Shown here in pieces: positions 44,273-52,122 of a stretch of DNA of 64,000 bases (its first letter is position 1; every line of letters begins with the position of its first letter). This DNA is from UBA2387 sp019454665 (GTDB lineage: Bacteria; Armatimonadota; Fimbriimonadia; Fimbriimonadales; Fimbriimonadaceae). Below the pieces are notes generated by a model that saw only the letters and a program-made list of their open reading frames with translations, had not been told where the DNA came from and searched no databases. The stretch covers positions 53,316-117,315 of the forward strand of contig BTVX01000010.1 in NCBI GenBank assembly GCA_045862995.1, read 5' to 3'. The position numbers and the translations under genes are program-made.

Positions 44273-45334
44273 ATGCCGTCGCCCCCACCCCCGATCGAGT
44301 TGGACGGAAGCTACGGCGAAGGCGGCGGCGTCCTGCTGCGGACCGCGCTCGCGGTCTCGTCGCTCACCGGCGTTCCCGTTCGTGTGCGCGCCATTCGCGA
44401 CGCCACCAAGTTCCCCGGCCTGAATCCCGAAGACATCACCCTTGTTCGAACGATGGCTTCCCTGACCCAAGCCCAAACCGAACATGCCGAACTGGGCAGT
44501 TCCCAACTGCTCTTCGCCCCGACCAAGAGGCCGCGGCCCCTGAACGAACGCATCGGCGTCGCGGACGGCGACGATGGTCCGGGGTTCGCGAATGCTCCCT
44601 TGGTGGCACTGAGCCTGATGCCGCTTCTCGCACGATCGGGCGCCTACAGTTCGTTCACCGCGGTCGGGGAGACGTACGCCCACAACAACCTGAGTTACGA
44701 CTACTTTGAAAACGTGACCCTTGTTGCGCTGAGGCGGTTCGGGCTCTATGCGACGGCCCGACAGACGCTCGCCGGGTTCGGTTGGGGCGCCAGAGGCCAG
44801 CTCGACCTCGAAGTCGAACCGAGTGCATTGGAAGGCGTCCAATGGGATCATCGCGGTCGCCTCCTCTCGGTGCGCGGGGTAATCGCCACGGGCGAACTCA
44901 TACGAACCATCGGACATCGAGGCGCCGATCATTTGGCTTCGCTGGCGGACAGCGCGTCCTTGCCCATCGAGATCGAGACGGTCGAGGTCCCGTCCAAGGG
45001 GCCGGGCGCCTTCGTCACCCTGTGTGCCGAATTCGAGCACGGGCTTGGCGGCTCGGTGGCGATGGGGCAGAAGGGCGTCCGCATGGAAGCCGTCGTTCAG
45101 CGCGCGTTCCAGGGGTTCATGGATTGGTACTCGTCCACAGCGACCTGCGACAGTCATTTGATAGACCAGTTGATCGTTCCGGCAGTGTTCGCCGGCGGCC
45201 CGACGCATCTCTCGACCCACCGGATCACCCCCCGCCTGCTCACGACGGTGTGGGTTGTGAAGCAGTTCCTTCCTCTGCACTTGACCGTTCGTGGGCGCGA
45301 GAACGAGGCGGGCACGGTCACCCTGCACCGGTGA
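44273..45334 (+). CDS. RNA 3'-terminal phosphate cyclase-like protein lacking the adenylated histidine
   Basis: The 353-aa protein follows the RtcA fold: LDGSYGEGGGVLLRTALAVS at the N-terminus and IDQLIVPAVFAGGPTHLSTH near the C-terminus. E. coli RtcA is adenylated on His309 in the CHLLTN motif. The aligned segment here reads PRLLTT, so the histidine is Arg (R321). A His lies six residues upstream. In this respect it resembles eukaryotic Rcl1, the non-cyclising paralogue. It follows the Cys-rich membrane protein gene by 4 bases; no rtcB is visible nearby. Confidence 0.75.
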   Translation: MPSPPPPIELDGSYGEGGGVLLRTALAVSSLTGVPVRVRAIRDATKFPGLNPEDITLVRTMASLTQAQTEHAELGSSQLLFAPTKRPRPLNERIGVADGDDGPGFANAPLVALSLMPLLARSGAYSSFTAVGETYAHNNLSYDYFENVTLVALRRFGLYATARQTLAGFGWGARGQLDLEVEPSALEGVQWDHRGRLLSVRGVIATGELIRTIGHRGADHLASLADSASLPIEIETVEVPSKGPGAFVTLCAEFEHGLGGSVAMGQKGVRMEAVVQRAFQGFMDWYSSTATCDSHLIDQLIVPAVFAGGPTHLSTHRITPRLLTTVWVVKQFLPLHLTVRGRENEAGTVTLHR

Positions 45335-45380
45335 GCCCTCCTCGCCTCAACCGGGTATTGGGTAGAGTCCCACCGGCAAG

Positions 45381-46163
45381 ATGACGAAGAAGCGCACCGC
45401 TCCGATGATCCGCGCGATGAAGGGGGGCGAGAAGATCGTCTGTATCACCGCCTACGATCTGGCTTCGGCACGCCTGTGCGAAGAGGCGGGCGCAGACCTG
45501 GTGCTCGTCGGCGACTCGCTGGGCAACGTGGTGCTCGGTCACGACTCGACGCTGCCCGTCACGATGGACGACATGCTCCACCATGTTCGCGCCGTGCGGC
45601 GCGCGGTTAAAACCGCGCTGCTGGTGGCCGACATGCCGTTTGGGTCCTACGAACCCTCCGACGCCGATGCCGTTCGCAACGCGGTCGCTCTGATGAAGGT
45701 CGGCGCCGAAGCGGTCAAACTCGAAGGCTTGCACTTGAGCGCGATCGAGGCCATCCTCCGCGCAGGTATCCCGGTGATGGGGCACCTTGGATTCACCCCG
45801 CAGCACGTCCACGAGTTCGGCGGCCACAAGGTCCAGGCCAAGGGAGACGCCGCGGACACGCTGACGGCGCACGCGAAAGCCCTGTCCGAAGCCGGAGTGT
45901 TCTCGATCGTGCTCGAACTGGTGCCCCGAGAGTCGGCGCGGCGGGCCACCGAAGCCTGCCCGGTACCCACCATCGGGATCGGCGCCGGCCCGGATTGCGA
46001 TGGGCAGATCCAAGTGTTCCACGACATAGTCGGTCTAACGGACAAGGAATATCGCCACGCGAAGCGATATGTAGACGGTTATCAACTATTCCGCGAGGGA
46101 ATCGGCCAGTATCGCGAGGATGTCAAAGCCGGTCGCTTTCCCGAGGAGCGTCATAGTTTTTGA
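45381..46163 (+). CDS. panB: 3-methyl-2-oxobutanoate hydroxymethyltransferase
   Basis: First committed step of pantothenate synthesis: ketoisovalerate plus methylene-tetrahydrofolate to ketopantoate. The 260-aa product has ITAYDLASARLCEEAGADLVLVGDSLG with the metal-binding Asp, ADMPFGSYEPSD and GHLGFTPQHVHEFGG. Its end overlaps the TTG start of panC by 4 bases, so the two are translationally coupled. The unit lies downstream of the RtcA-like gene. Confidence 0.95.
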   Translation: MTKKRTAPMIRAMKGGEKIVCITAYDLASARLCEEAGADLVLVGDSLGNVVLGHDSTLPVTMDDMLHHVRAVRRAVKTALLVADMPFGSYEPSDADAVRNAVALMKVGAEAVKLEGLHLSAIEAILRAGIPVMGHLGFTPQHVHEFGGHKVQAKGDAADTLTAHAKALSEAGVFSIVLELVPRESARRATEACPVPTIGIGAGPDCDGQIQVFHDIVGLTDKEYRHAKRYVDGYQLFREGIGQYREDVKAGRFPEERHSF

Positions 46164-46975
46164 GGATCGTCCGAGACCCCGCCGAACTCGCCGTCACCGA
46201 GCGTCCGGTCGGTTTCGTGCCAACGATGGGCGCGTTCCACGAGGGGCACCTGGAACTGATGCGGGCTTCGGCCCGCGAAAACGCCCGTACGGTCGTGTCG
46301 TTGTTCGTCAATCCCACCCAGTTTGCGCCACACGAGGACCTGAGCAAATACCCAAGGAACGAGGCGCGGGACGCCGAACTGGCGGAAGCCGCGGGCGCCG
46401 ATGTGCTCTTTGCACCCTCGGTGGATACGATCTACCCGCGCCACACCACAGAAGTCCGCGTTTCCGGCGTCAGCGAGCGATTCGAGGGCGCGATCCGACC
46501 GACGCACTTCGCGGGGGTGGCCACGGTGGTGCTCAAGCTGTTCAACATGGTCCGGCCCGATCGGGCGTATTTCGGACTCAAGGACCTGCAGCAGTGCGCC
46601 GTGGTGAAGCGAATGGTCGAAGACCTGAACGTCCCCGTCGAACTCCGGTTCCTGGAAACCGTCCGCGAACAGGATGGGCTGGCCATGTCCAGCAGGAACG
46701 TCTACTTGTCTCCGGACGAGCGCGAGCGCGCTCCGAGACTTCACGATGTCCTTGTCCAACTGGCTCGATCGTTGAGAGAGGACCCGAGTGTCCTAGCCGA
46801 AGAACTGGTGCCCGCTGCCACTGCGGCACTAAACCGCCATGGCTTCGAAGTTCAGTACTTGGCGCTGGTGGATCCGGAATCCATGGAACCTAGATCGAAA
46901 TTTCATTCAAGTTTCCGGTGGATTGTTGCGGCAAGATTGGGTAACATTCGTTTGATAGACAACGTACCCGCTTAA
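46160..46975 (+). CDS. panC: Pantothenate synthetase
   Basis: Condenses pantoate with beta-alanine using ATP. The 271-aa protein carries GFVPTMGAFHEGHLELM with the HxGH-type motif, VVSLFVNPTQFAPHEDLSKYPR, ADVLFAPSVDTIYP and GLAMSSRNVYLSPDER. The start is TTG 46160 (MRIVRDPAELAVTERP), overlapping the panB stop. The last residues are poorly conserved, as usual. Confidence 0.95.
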   Translation: MRIVRDPAELAVTERPVGFVPTMGAFHEGHLELMRASARENARTVVSLFVNPTQFAPHEDLSKYPRNEARDAELAEAAGADVLFAPSVDTIYPRHTTEVRVSGVSERFEGAIRPTHFAGVATVVLKLFNMVRPDRAYFGLKDLQQCAVVKRMVEDLNVPVELRFLETVREQDGLAMSSRNVYLSPDERERAPRLHDVLVQLARSLREDPSVLAEELVPAATAALNRHGFEVQYLALVDPESMEPRSKFHSSFRWIVAARLGNIRLIDNVPA

Positions 46976-47060
46976 CCAAGGCCTTCGGCATCCTGGGGAA
47001 CATTGGTTGCTGGCGGCTGAACGGGTCGGGTCTTCTGCGTGAACGAGGAACCAAGCAGCC

Positions 47061-47474
47061 ATGCTGAAAAACGTCAAGACAGTCAAGAACTCACTGAAGT
47101 TCAAGGCCACTCCCAAGGAAGGGGCCATCACCGTGCGCGTCGGAGTGAAGAAGTTCGTGGTGCCGCTCGAGGCCCGCATGCTCCACGAAGACGGCTACCT
47201 CTTCCTCTCCTTCTCGGCTCTGTCCGAGCTGTTCCGGGTAGACGATCGCGGACTCAGCGCGATGAAACCCGATGAGGATGCCACCGAAGCCTACGCCAAG
47301 CTCAACCCGGGCCGGCGCAGCCGCAAGAAGAAGGGTGCCAGCTCCGAAGTCGAACTGCCCGCAGAACTGGCGAAAGCCCTTTCGGGTATCCCCGCAGGCT
47401 ATCGCCTTGGCTTCGACGCCAACGGCAACCCGCGCCTGGTCAAGCAGCGACAGCGCCGCAAGAAGAAGGCCTGA
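47061..47474 (+). CDS. Small basic protein, function unknown
   Basis: 137 aa with many Lys/Arg clusters (RRSRKKKG, RQRRKKKA). The N-terminal half looks like a beta-rich domain (ITVRVGVKKFVVPLEARMLHEDGYLFLSFSALSELF). The C-terminal part is a hinge plus a GYRLGFDANGNPRLV segment. The charge suggests nucleic acid binding. It ends 21 bases before a strong hairpin terminator, so it appears to be the last gene of its unit. Confidence 0.65.
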   Translation: MLKNVKTVKNSLKFKATPKEGAITVRVGVKKFVVPLEARMLHEDGYLFLSFSALSELFRVDDRGLSAMKPDEDATEAYAKLNPGRRSRKKKGASSEVELPAELAKALSGIPAGYRLGFDANGNPRLVKQRQRRKKKA

Positions 47475-47494
47475 ACTCCATCAGGAACGACAGT

Positions 47495-47529
47495 GTCTAG
47501 GCTTGCCGCAACGTTGCGGCAGCCTAGAC
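47495..47529. terminator. Near-perfect palindrome, probable intrinsic terminator
   Basis: GTCTAGGC...GCCTAGAC with internal TGCCGCAA/TTGCGGCA forms a ~16-bp stem with a single bulge. It is followed on the plus strand by CTTTCC, a weak U-tract. It lies after the basic-protein gene (stop 47474) and before the glycosyltransferase gene (start 47570). Confidence 0.6.
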
Positions 47530-47569
47530 CTTTCCACGTCAACCCCCTCCGGGCGACATAATCGGGGCG

Positions 47570-48649
47570 TTGCCCTCCACGATCGTTCTGGATGCCCGCC
47601 TGCTCACCCGACAAAACACGGGAGACAGCACCTATTGGGTCGGGCTCCTTCAGGGCCTGCGGCATATCCAGCCCCCTGCGCAGTTGGTCCTGGCCTCCGA
47701 CCAACCCGCTCCACCGGGCTTCGTCGAAACCGATTCCATCCGCTGGCACCATGCGCCGGCACCCAGCTCGCGTTGGTGGAGCCTGCTCGCCCTGCCCCGG
47801 CTGGCCCGGCATCTGAAGGCCGATCTCGTGCATGTCCAATACTCGGCGAGCCCCTTGTTGCGCACCCCCTTCGTCACCACGGTTCACGACGTGTCGTTCT
47901 TCGTCGGGCCGCAGTGGTTCAAGCTCAAGGACCGCCTGCTCCTCCGCTCGAGCGTTCCACGGGCAGCGCAACGAGCCAGAGCCGTCCTGACCGTGAGCGA
48001 GGCATCCAAGCGGGACATCGTCAAGCACTTGTCGGTGCCTGAGGACAAGGTGGTCGCCACCTACTTGGCGCCTCACCCCGACCTGCAAGCACCACCCGCC
48101 GATCAGGTCGCCAGCCGCCTCGGAAGTCTCGGCATTGCGGGACCCTATGCGCTTTCGGTCTCGACCCGGTGGCCGCGCAAGAACATGGACCTGGCGGTGC
48201 GGGCGATGGAGCACCTCGCGGCCTCGACCCCCCACCGACTCGTGCTGACCGGCAAGGCGGGCTGGGGCGAAGCGGCACGGGGCCATCGCACCCAGGCCGT
48301 GGGCTATGTGGCCATGGACGACCTCGCCGCCCTCTATGCCGGGGCCGACCTCTACCTATGCCCCAGCCTCTACGAGGGGTTCGGGTTGCCCGTGGTCGAA
48401 GCGTTCGCTTTGGGTTGCCCCGTGGTGGTCGGGCCGGGAGGTTCGCTGCCCGAAGTCGCCGGCGATGCGGGACTCGTTCTGCCCGACTACGACGTCGCGA
48501 CGTGGCATGGTGCCATCGAATCGCTTCTTGCCGACCCCGAGCGCCGCGCCGTCATGGCCGAGGCGGGCCGCCTACGCGCCAAGGAGTTCTCCTGGACCAA
48601 GATGGCCCAAGGCGTTTGGACGGCGTACGAGCGTTCGCTGAGCGGCTAA
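47570..48649 (+). CDS. GT4-type glycosyltransferase
   Basis: The 359-aa GT-B enzyme has an N-terminal acceptor domain (DLVHVQYSASPLL, TVHDVSF) and a C-terminal donor domain with the EX7E motif in SLYEGFGLPVVEAFALGCPVVVG. It transfers sugar from a nucleotide donor to an unknown acceptor, as in mannosyltransferases of polysaccharide synthesis. Start TTG 47570 yields the first strand (IVLDARLLTRQNTGDSTY). The end overlaps the end of the ArgD-ArgF gene by 4 bases convergently. Confidence 0.85.
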   Translation: MPSTIVLDARLLTRQNTGDSTYWVGLLQGLRHIQPPAQLVLASDQPAPPGFVETDSIRWHHAPAPSSRWWSLLALPRLARHLKADLVHVQYSASPLLRTPFVTTVHDVSFFVGPQWFKLKDRLLLRSSVPRAAQRARAVLTVSEASKRDIVKHLSVPEDKVVATYLAPHPDLQAPPADQVASRLGSLGIAGPYALSVSTRWPRKNMDLAVRAMEHLAASTPHRLVLTGKAGWGEAARGHRTQAVGYVAMDDLAALYAGADLYLCPSLYEGFGLPVVEAFALGCPVVVGPGGSLPEVAGDAGLVLPDYDVATWHGAIESLLADPERRAVMAEAGRLRAKEFSWTKMAQGVWTAYERSLSG

Positions 48650-50751
48650 CCCAAAATCATCTGGAGCACGGCCTTGGCCGTATGCAAGCGGTTGCCCGCC
48701 TGTTGGACCACGCGGCTCTGCTGGCTGTCCATCACGTCGTCCGTCACCTCGAAGCCGCGCCTTGCGGGCAAGCAATGCATGAAGATGGCGTCGGGGCTGG
48801 CCATCGCCATCACGTCGCGGTTCACCTGATAATCGTCGAAGATCTTCAGGCGATGCTCCTGCTCGTGCTCGTCGCCCATGCTGATCCACACGTCCGTGTA
48901 AACCACATGCGCGTCGGCCAGGCCCTCTTCGAGGACGCTGGTCTGCTCGACACCCGCCATCTCTTCCAACCGGAAATTGTCGGGACCGCAGATCGTGAAC
49001 GGGTAGCCGAGACGTGTGGCCACTTTCGCGAGGCTGCGGGCCACGTTGTTGCCGTCGCCCACATAAGCGATCTTCACCTTGTCGCCGGCGAAGCACTCGC
49101 GGATCGTGAGCATGTCCGCCAGCGCCTGGAACGGGTGCTCCAACTCGGTCAATGCGTTCACCACGGGGACTTCGGCATGGCGGGCGAGGTCTTCGAGGTC
49201 GCGCTGCCAATACAAGCGGGCCACGATCAGCGAACACCACTCGGCCAGGTTGGACGCGATGTCCTTGACCGCTTCCCGCTGGCCCAAGCCCACGTCGCTC
49301 TTGCCGAGAAACACGGGGAACCCGCCCAATTCGGTGACCGCGGTCTCGAACGTGAGACGCGTGCGGAGCGAGGGCTTTTCGAACAGCAACGCCACCGTGC
49401 GCCCTTCGACGGGCACGATCGGCCCGGGCGTCTGGGAGCGGCGCTGCTTGAGGTAGGCCGACAGCGTTAGCGCCTCTTCAAGCTGGGCGTCCGAGAGATC
49501 GTCCACGGCCAACACGTCGTGCAACGGTTCCGGCCGCGCACCCACGACGGCAGCCACCTTCGGGACCTGCACGCCCAGCACGTCGGCCAGGGTCGCGATC
49601 GCGTGATCCACCTGCCGCTTGGTCAGGATGAGCGGCGGCACAAAGCGGAGCGTAGTGTCGTCGGTCGCGTTGAGAATAACCTTCTTGTCGAAGCACGCGC
49701 GGACGACTTCCCGGGCGTTTTGCGTCTTGAGCGTGCAGCCCACCATGAGGCCCGCGCCGCGCACGTCCTCGATCTCTTGCCCCAATTCGGACAGGCGTTG
49801 GCGCAGGTACGCGCCCACCTCTTGGGCGTTCTCGGCCAACCGATGGTTCTCGATGGTGTCGAGCACGGCCAGTGCGACGGCGCAAGCCAGCGGATTGCCG
49901 CCAAACGTGGAGCCGTGATCCCCCGGCTGAAGGATGTCCGTGGCCTTGCCCCGGGCCATGACGGCGCCGATCGGGAAGCCGCCGCCAAGGCCCTTGGCCA
50001 AGCAGACCAAGTCGGGCAGCACGTCGTGCTGCTGATAGTTGAACCACGTGCCCGTTCTGCCGATGCCGGTCTGAACCTCGTCGAAGATCAGGAGTGCGTC
50101 GTTTTGGGTGGCCAATTCGCGTGCGGCCTGCAGGTAGGTGGTCGTGCAAGGATGGATGCCGAATTCGCCTTGGATCGGCTCGATCACGATGGCTGCGGTC
50201 TTGTGGCCGACGGCCGCGCGCAACGCCTCGAGGTCGTTGATCGGCACGTGGCGGAAGCCGGGAACGAGCGGGTCGAACGGGCGTTGGTACTTGCGCTGCC
50301 CGCCTGCGCTCAACGCACCCATCGTCCGCCCGTGAAAGCTGCCGAGAAGCGACACGATCTCGTAGTCCCCGTCGGGCCGCTTGCTGTGGCCGTGCTTCTT
50401 GGCGATCTTCAGGGCCGTTTCGTTGGCCGTCGCGCCACACACGGTGAAGAACACCTTGTCCATCGAGCCCAGTTCGCACAAGCGGCGAGCCAATTGAGCC
50501 TGCGGCGCGGTGAGCAGCAGGTTCGACGTGTGCATCAGTTGCTGCGCTTGGCGCGTAATGGCGGAGACGATCGCGGGGTGGCAGTGCCCGAGCACGTTCA
50601 CTGCGATGCCGGCGAACAGGTCGAGGTACTCGTTTCCCCGGTTGTCCCACAGCGAGCAACCCGCGCCTTGCACGAAGAGGGCGGGCTGGCGGTTGTAGGT
50701 CTTGAGAACGTAGTCGTCGTCGAGCGACTTGATGGTGTCGAACTTGAGCAT
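48646..50751 (-). CDS. argDF: Fused acetylornithine aminotransferase - ornithine carbamoyltransferase
   Basis: A single uninterrupted 701-aa ORF joins two arginine enzymes. Residues 1 to ~395 are a class III PLP aminotransferase: FFTVCGATANETALK, the aldimine Asp in LLIFDEVQTGIGRTG, PLP lysine K253 in LAKGLGGGFP, and HGSTFGGNPLACA. After a short linker, residues ~412-701 are an ornithine carbamoyltransferase. It has LFEKPSLRTR (457-465; like Thermus ArgF), LEHPFQALADMLT, VGDGNNVARSL, VWISMGDE and HCLPARRG. The aminotransferase makes N-acetylornithine, whereas the transcarbamylase motifs fit ornithine, so ornithine formed elsewhere would link the two. The leader upstream has two hairpins and the end overlaps the glycosyltransferase gene by 4 bases. 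Confidence 0.92.
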   Translation of the reverse strand: MLKFDTIKSLDDDYVLKTYNRQPALFVQGAGCSLWDNRGNEYLDLFAGIAVNVLGHCHPAIVSAITRQAQQLMHTSNLLLTAPQAQLARRLCELGSMDKVFFTVCGATANETALKIAKKHGHSKRPDGDYEIVSLLGSFHGRTMGALSAGGQRKYQRPFDPLVPGFRHVPINDLEALRAAVGHKTAAIVIEPIQGEFGIHPCTTTYLQAARELATQNDALLIFDEVQTGIGRTGTWFNYQQHDVLPDLVCLAKGLGGGFPIGAVMARGKATDILQPGDHGSTFGGNPLACAVALAVLDTIENHRLAENAQEVGAYLRQRLSELGQEIEDVRGAGLMVGCTLKTQNAREVVRACFDKKVILNATDDTTLRFVPPLILTKRQVDHAIATLADVLGVQVPKVAAVVGARPEPLHDVLAVDDLSDAQLEEALTLSAYLKQRRSQTPGPIVPVEGRTVALLFEKPSLRTRLTFETAVTELGGFPVFLGKSDVGLGQREAVKDIASNLAEWCSLIVARLYWQRDLEDLARHAEVPVVNALTELEHPFQALADMLTIRECFAGDKVKIAYVGDGNNVARSLAKVATRLGYPFTICGPDNFRLEEMAGVEQTSVLEEGLADAHVVYTDVWISMGDEHEQEHRLKIFDDYQVNRDVMAMASPDAIFMHCLPARRGFEVTDDVMDSQQSRVVQQAGNRLHTAKAVLQMILG

Positions 50752-50925
50752 GATGAAAGGCCAAGAAAGCGGTTGTGAAACGAAGAGACGAGGGGCGGGC
50801 GCAAGGGCCCAAACGGAAATTGCCGCCCTTCAGGCGGCCCTCATCGTCGCCGAGAGACTCGGCGGACCGGCGGAGATGCCGGGACATTCGGGGTCAGGTT
50901 CGACCTCACGCAAGAAGTATAGCGC
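50752..50925 (-). promoter_or_regulatory. Leader of argDF with two perfect hairpins and a -10 element
   Basis: Minus-strand TATACT (50916-50921) lies in the 3' end of the upstream region, with TTGACA at 50942-50947 but a 20-base gap, longer than optimal. Between it and the argDF ATG are GCCGCC-CTTCA-GGCGGC (50822-50838) and CGCCGAG-AGA-CTCGGCG (50848-50864), written on the plus strand. Neither is followed by a U-run, so they are not classic terminators. Confidence 0.4.
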
Positions 50926-50930
50926 ACGGA

Positions 50931-51113
50931 TCAGGCCTCGATGTCAATGACCTGGCCCTTCCCCTGCAATTGGTTGGCCACCATCTGCGCTTGGAGCTTC
51001 TGCGCATCGAGAGCCTGCTTCAGCATCTTGAGCTGCAACGATCCCTGCCCTCCGGCGGGATTCGCGGGTCGCGGGGTGGCGACGGTCTCGGTGCTGGGCG
51101 TCTGGACACGCAT
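50931..51113 (-). CDS. YjfB-like short peptide (putative motility-protein family)
   Basis: About 60 aa from ATG 51113. The ORF also opens at 51146, 51128 and 51125, and none has a convincing ribosome site. The C-terminal half (LQLKMLKQALDAQKLQAQMVANQL...GQVIDIEA) resembles the YjfB family, described only as putative motility proteins. It is a helix ending in a (V/I)D(I/V)xA tail. The promoter-like element of argDF overlaps its end. Confidence 0.5.
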   Translation of the reverse strand: MRVQTPSTETVATPRPANPAGGQGSLQLKMLKQALDAQKLQAQMVANQLQGKGQVIDIEA

Positions 51114-51178
51114 GACAATGACCATCATCGGACAAGCCGCCCACAACTGGAGGCTCGACGCCCCCCAGGGCGCCTCGG

Positions 51179-51754
51179 TTAGCGCCGCCGACTCAACGCA
51201 ACCAGAAGATCGTAGGCCATCGAATCCAAGAGGATCACCCGCGTGAACAGGCGCAACTTGTCGGAAGTAGTCAGTTCTTCTTCGCGGACGTTCGGGTCGA
51301 AGGCCTTGGGGCGCAGGGAGTTCGCTGCGGCACGCTTTTGGCCCTCGTTCAGTTCGGCTTCCAACACGGCGACCACGGCGTTCGTGTTCTCGTTCACCGT
51401 GGCGTTGCGCCGGATGGTGAAGCTCCAGAGCAACTGCTCGACCTTCTGGACCAAGTCCATTTTGGGCACCTGGCCCTGATCGCGCGCCTTGGCGATGGCC
51501 TCGTCCAGTTCCTTGTTGAGCGCGGCCAGTTCGGCGGCTTCCTTCCGTTCGATCTCCTTGGCTTTGGAGCGGGCGCGTTCGATGGCGGGCAACAGCTTCT
51601 CGAGTTGTTCCTTCGTCAGCAGCACGGGCAGAATCTGGTTGTAGAGGTCCAGCTTGCGGATCTTGACCATCGTGGTTTCTTCGGCGGGCGGCGTTTGGGC
51701 CAGTCCAGCGAGCGGGACGACGAGCAGCACCAAGAGGGCGAGCATGCGCTTCAT
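51179..51754 (-). CDS. Exported coiled-coil protein, function unknown
   Basis: From ATG 51754 the 191-aa product has a signal peptide (MKRMLALLVLLVVPLAGLAQ). Long charged helices follow, with heptad pattern around residues 52-95 (LLPAIERARSKAKEIERKEAAELAAL). It overlaps the stop of the next upstream gene by four bases (ATGA). Sequence resembles periplasmic CpxP/Spy-like helical proteins in general composition only. Confidence 0.6.
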   Translation of the reverse strand: MKRMLALLVLLVVPLAGLAQTPPAEETTMVKIRKLDLYNQILPVLLTKEQLEKLLPAIERARSKAKEIERKEAAELAALNKELDEAIAKARDQGQVPKMDLVQKVEQLLWSFTIRRNATVNENTNAVVAVLEAELNEGQKRAAANSLRPKAFDPNVREEELTTSDKLRLFTRVILLDSMAYDLLVALSRRR

Positions 51755-52122
51755 GATTTGGGCAACACCTTCGAACGTTCTGACGCTTCGGCGCGGGCTT
51801 CGAGTTGCAGGTTCTCGCGGATCAGGCTCGCCATGAGCGCCGCCGCGACGACTTGGGCATGGACGAACGCCACTCCGAGGGCCAAAGCGACTCCCCATCC
51901 GCCGGGCAGGATCTTGCCGTCCTTCGCCAAGCCAGCCGGCTCGAGCGCCATGAGTCCGCCCAGCAAGACGCCTGCGCCCACGAACAGCAGCGCCGACCCG
52001 CCCAGGGCGCGGAAGGGGCGCGACTTGGTCGTCGCCCACGCACGCAAACCCGCCGAACGACGCCAAAGCCACACGCCGTAGGCCAACCAGACGACGAAGC
52101 AAAGCAGGGCGGGGATCGGCAT
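51751..52122 (-). CDS. Small membrane protein, function unknown
   Basis: From ATG 52122 (MPIPALLCFVVWLAYGVWLWRRS) the 123-aa product has about three hydrophobic segments, including LGGSALLFVGAGVLLGGLMAL and WGVALALGVAFVHAQVVAAALM. Start and stop overlap the neighbours on both sides (TGATG, ATGA). Probably co-translated with the lysyl-oxidase-like gene and the exported helical protein. Confidence 0.6.
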   Translation of the reverse strand: MPIPALLCFVVWLAYGVWLWRRSAGLRAWATTKSRPFRALGGSALLFVGAGVLLGGLMALEPAGLAKDGKILPGGWGVALALGVAFVHAQVVAAALMASLIRENLQLEARAEASERSKVLPKS

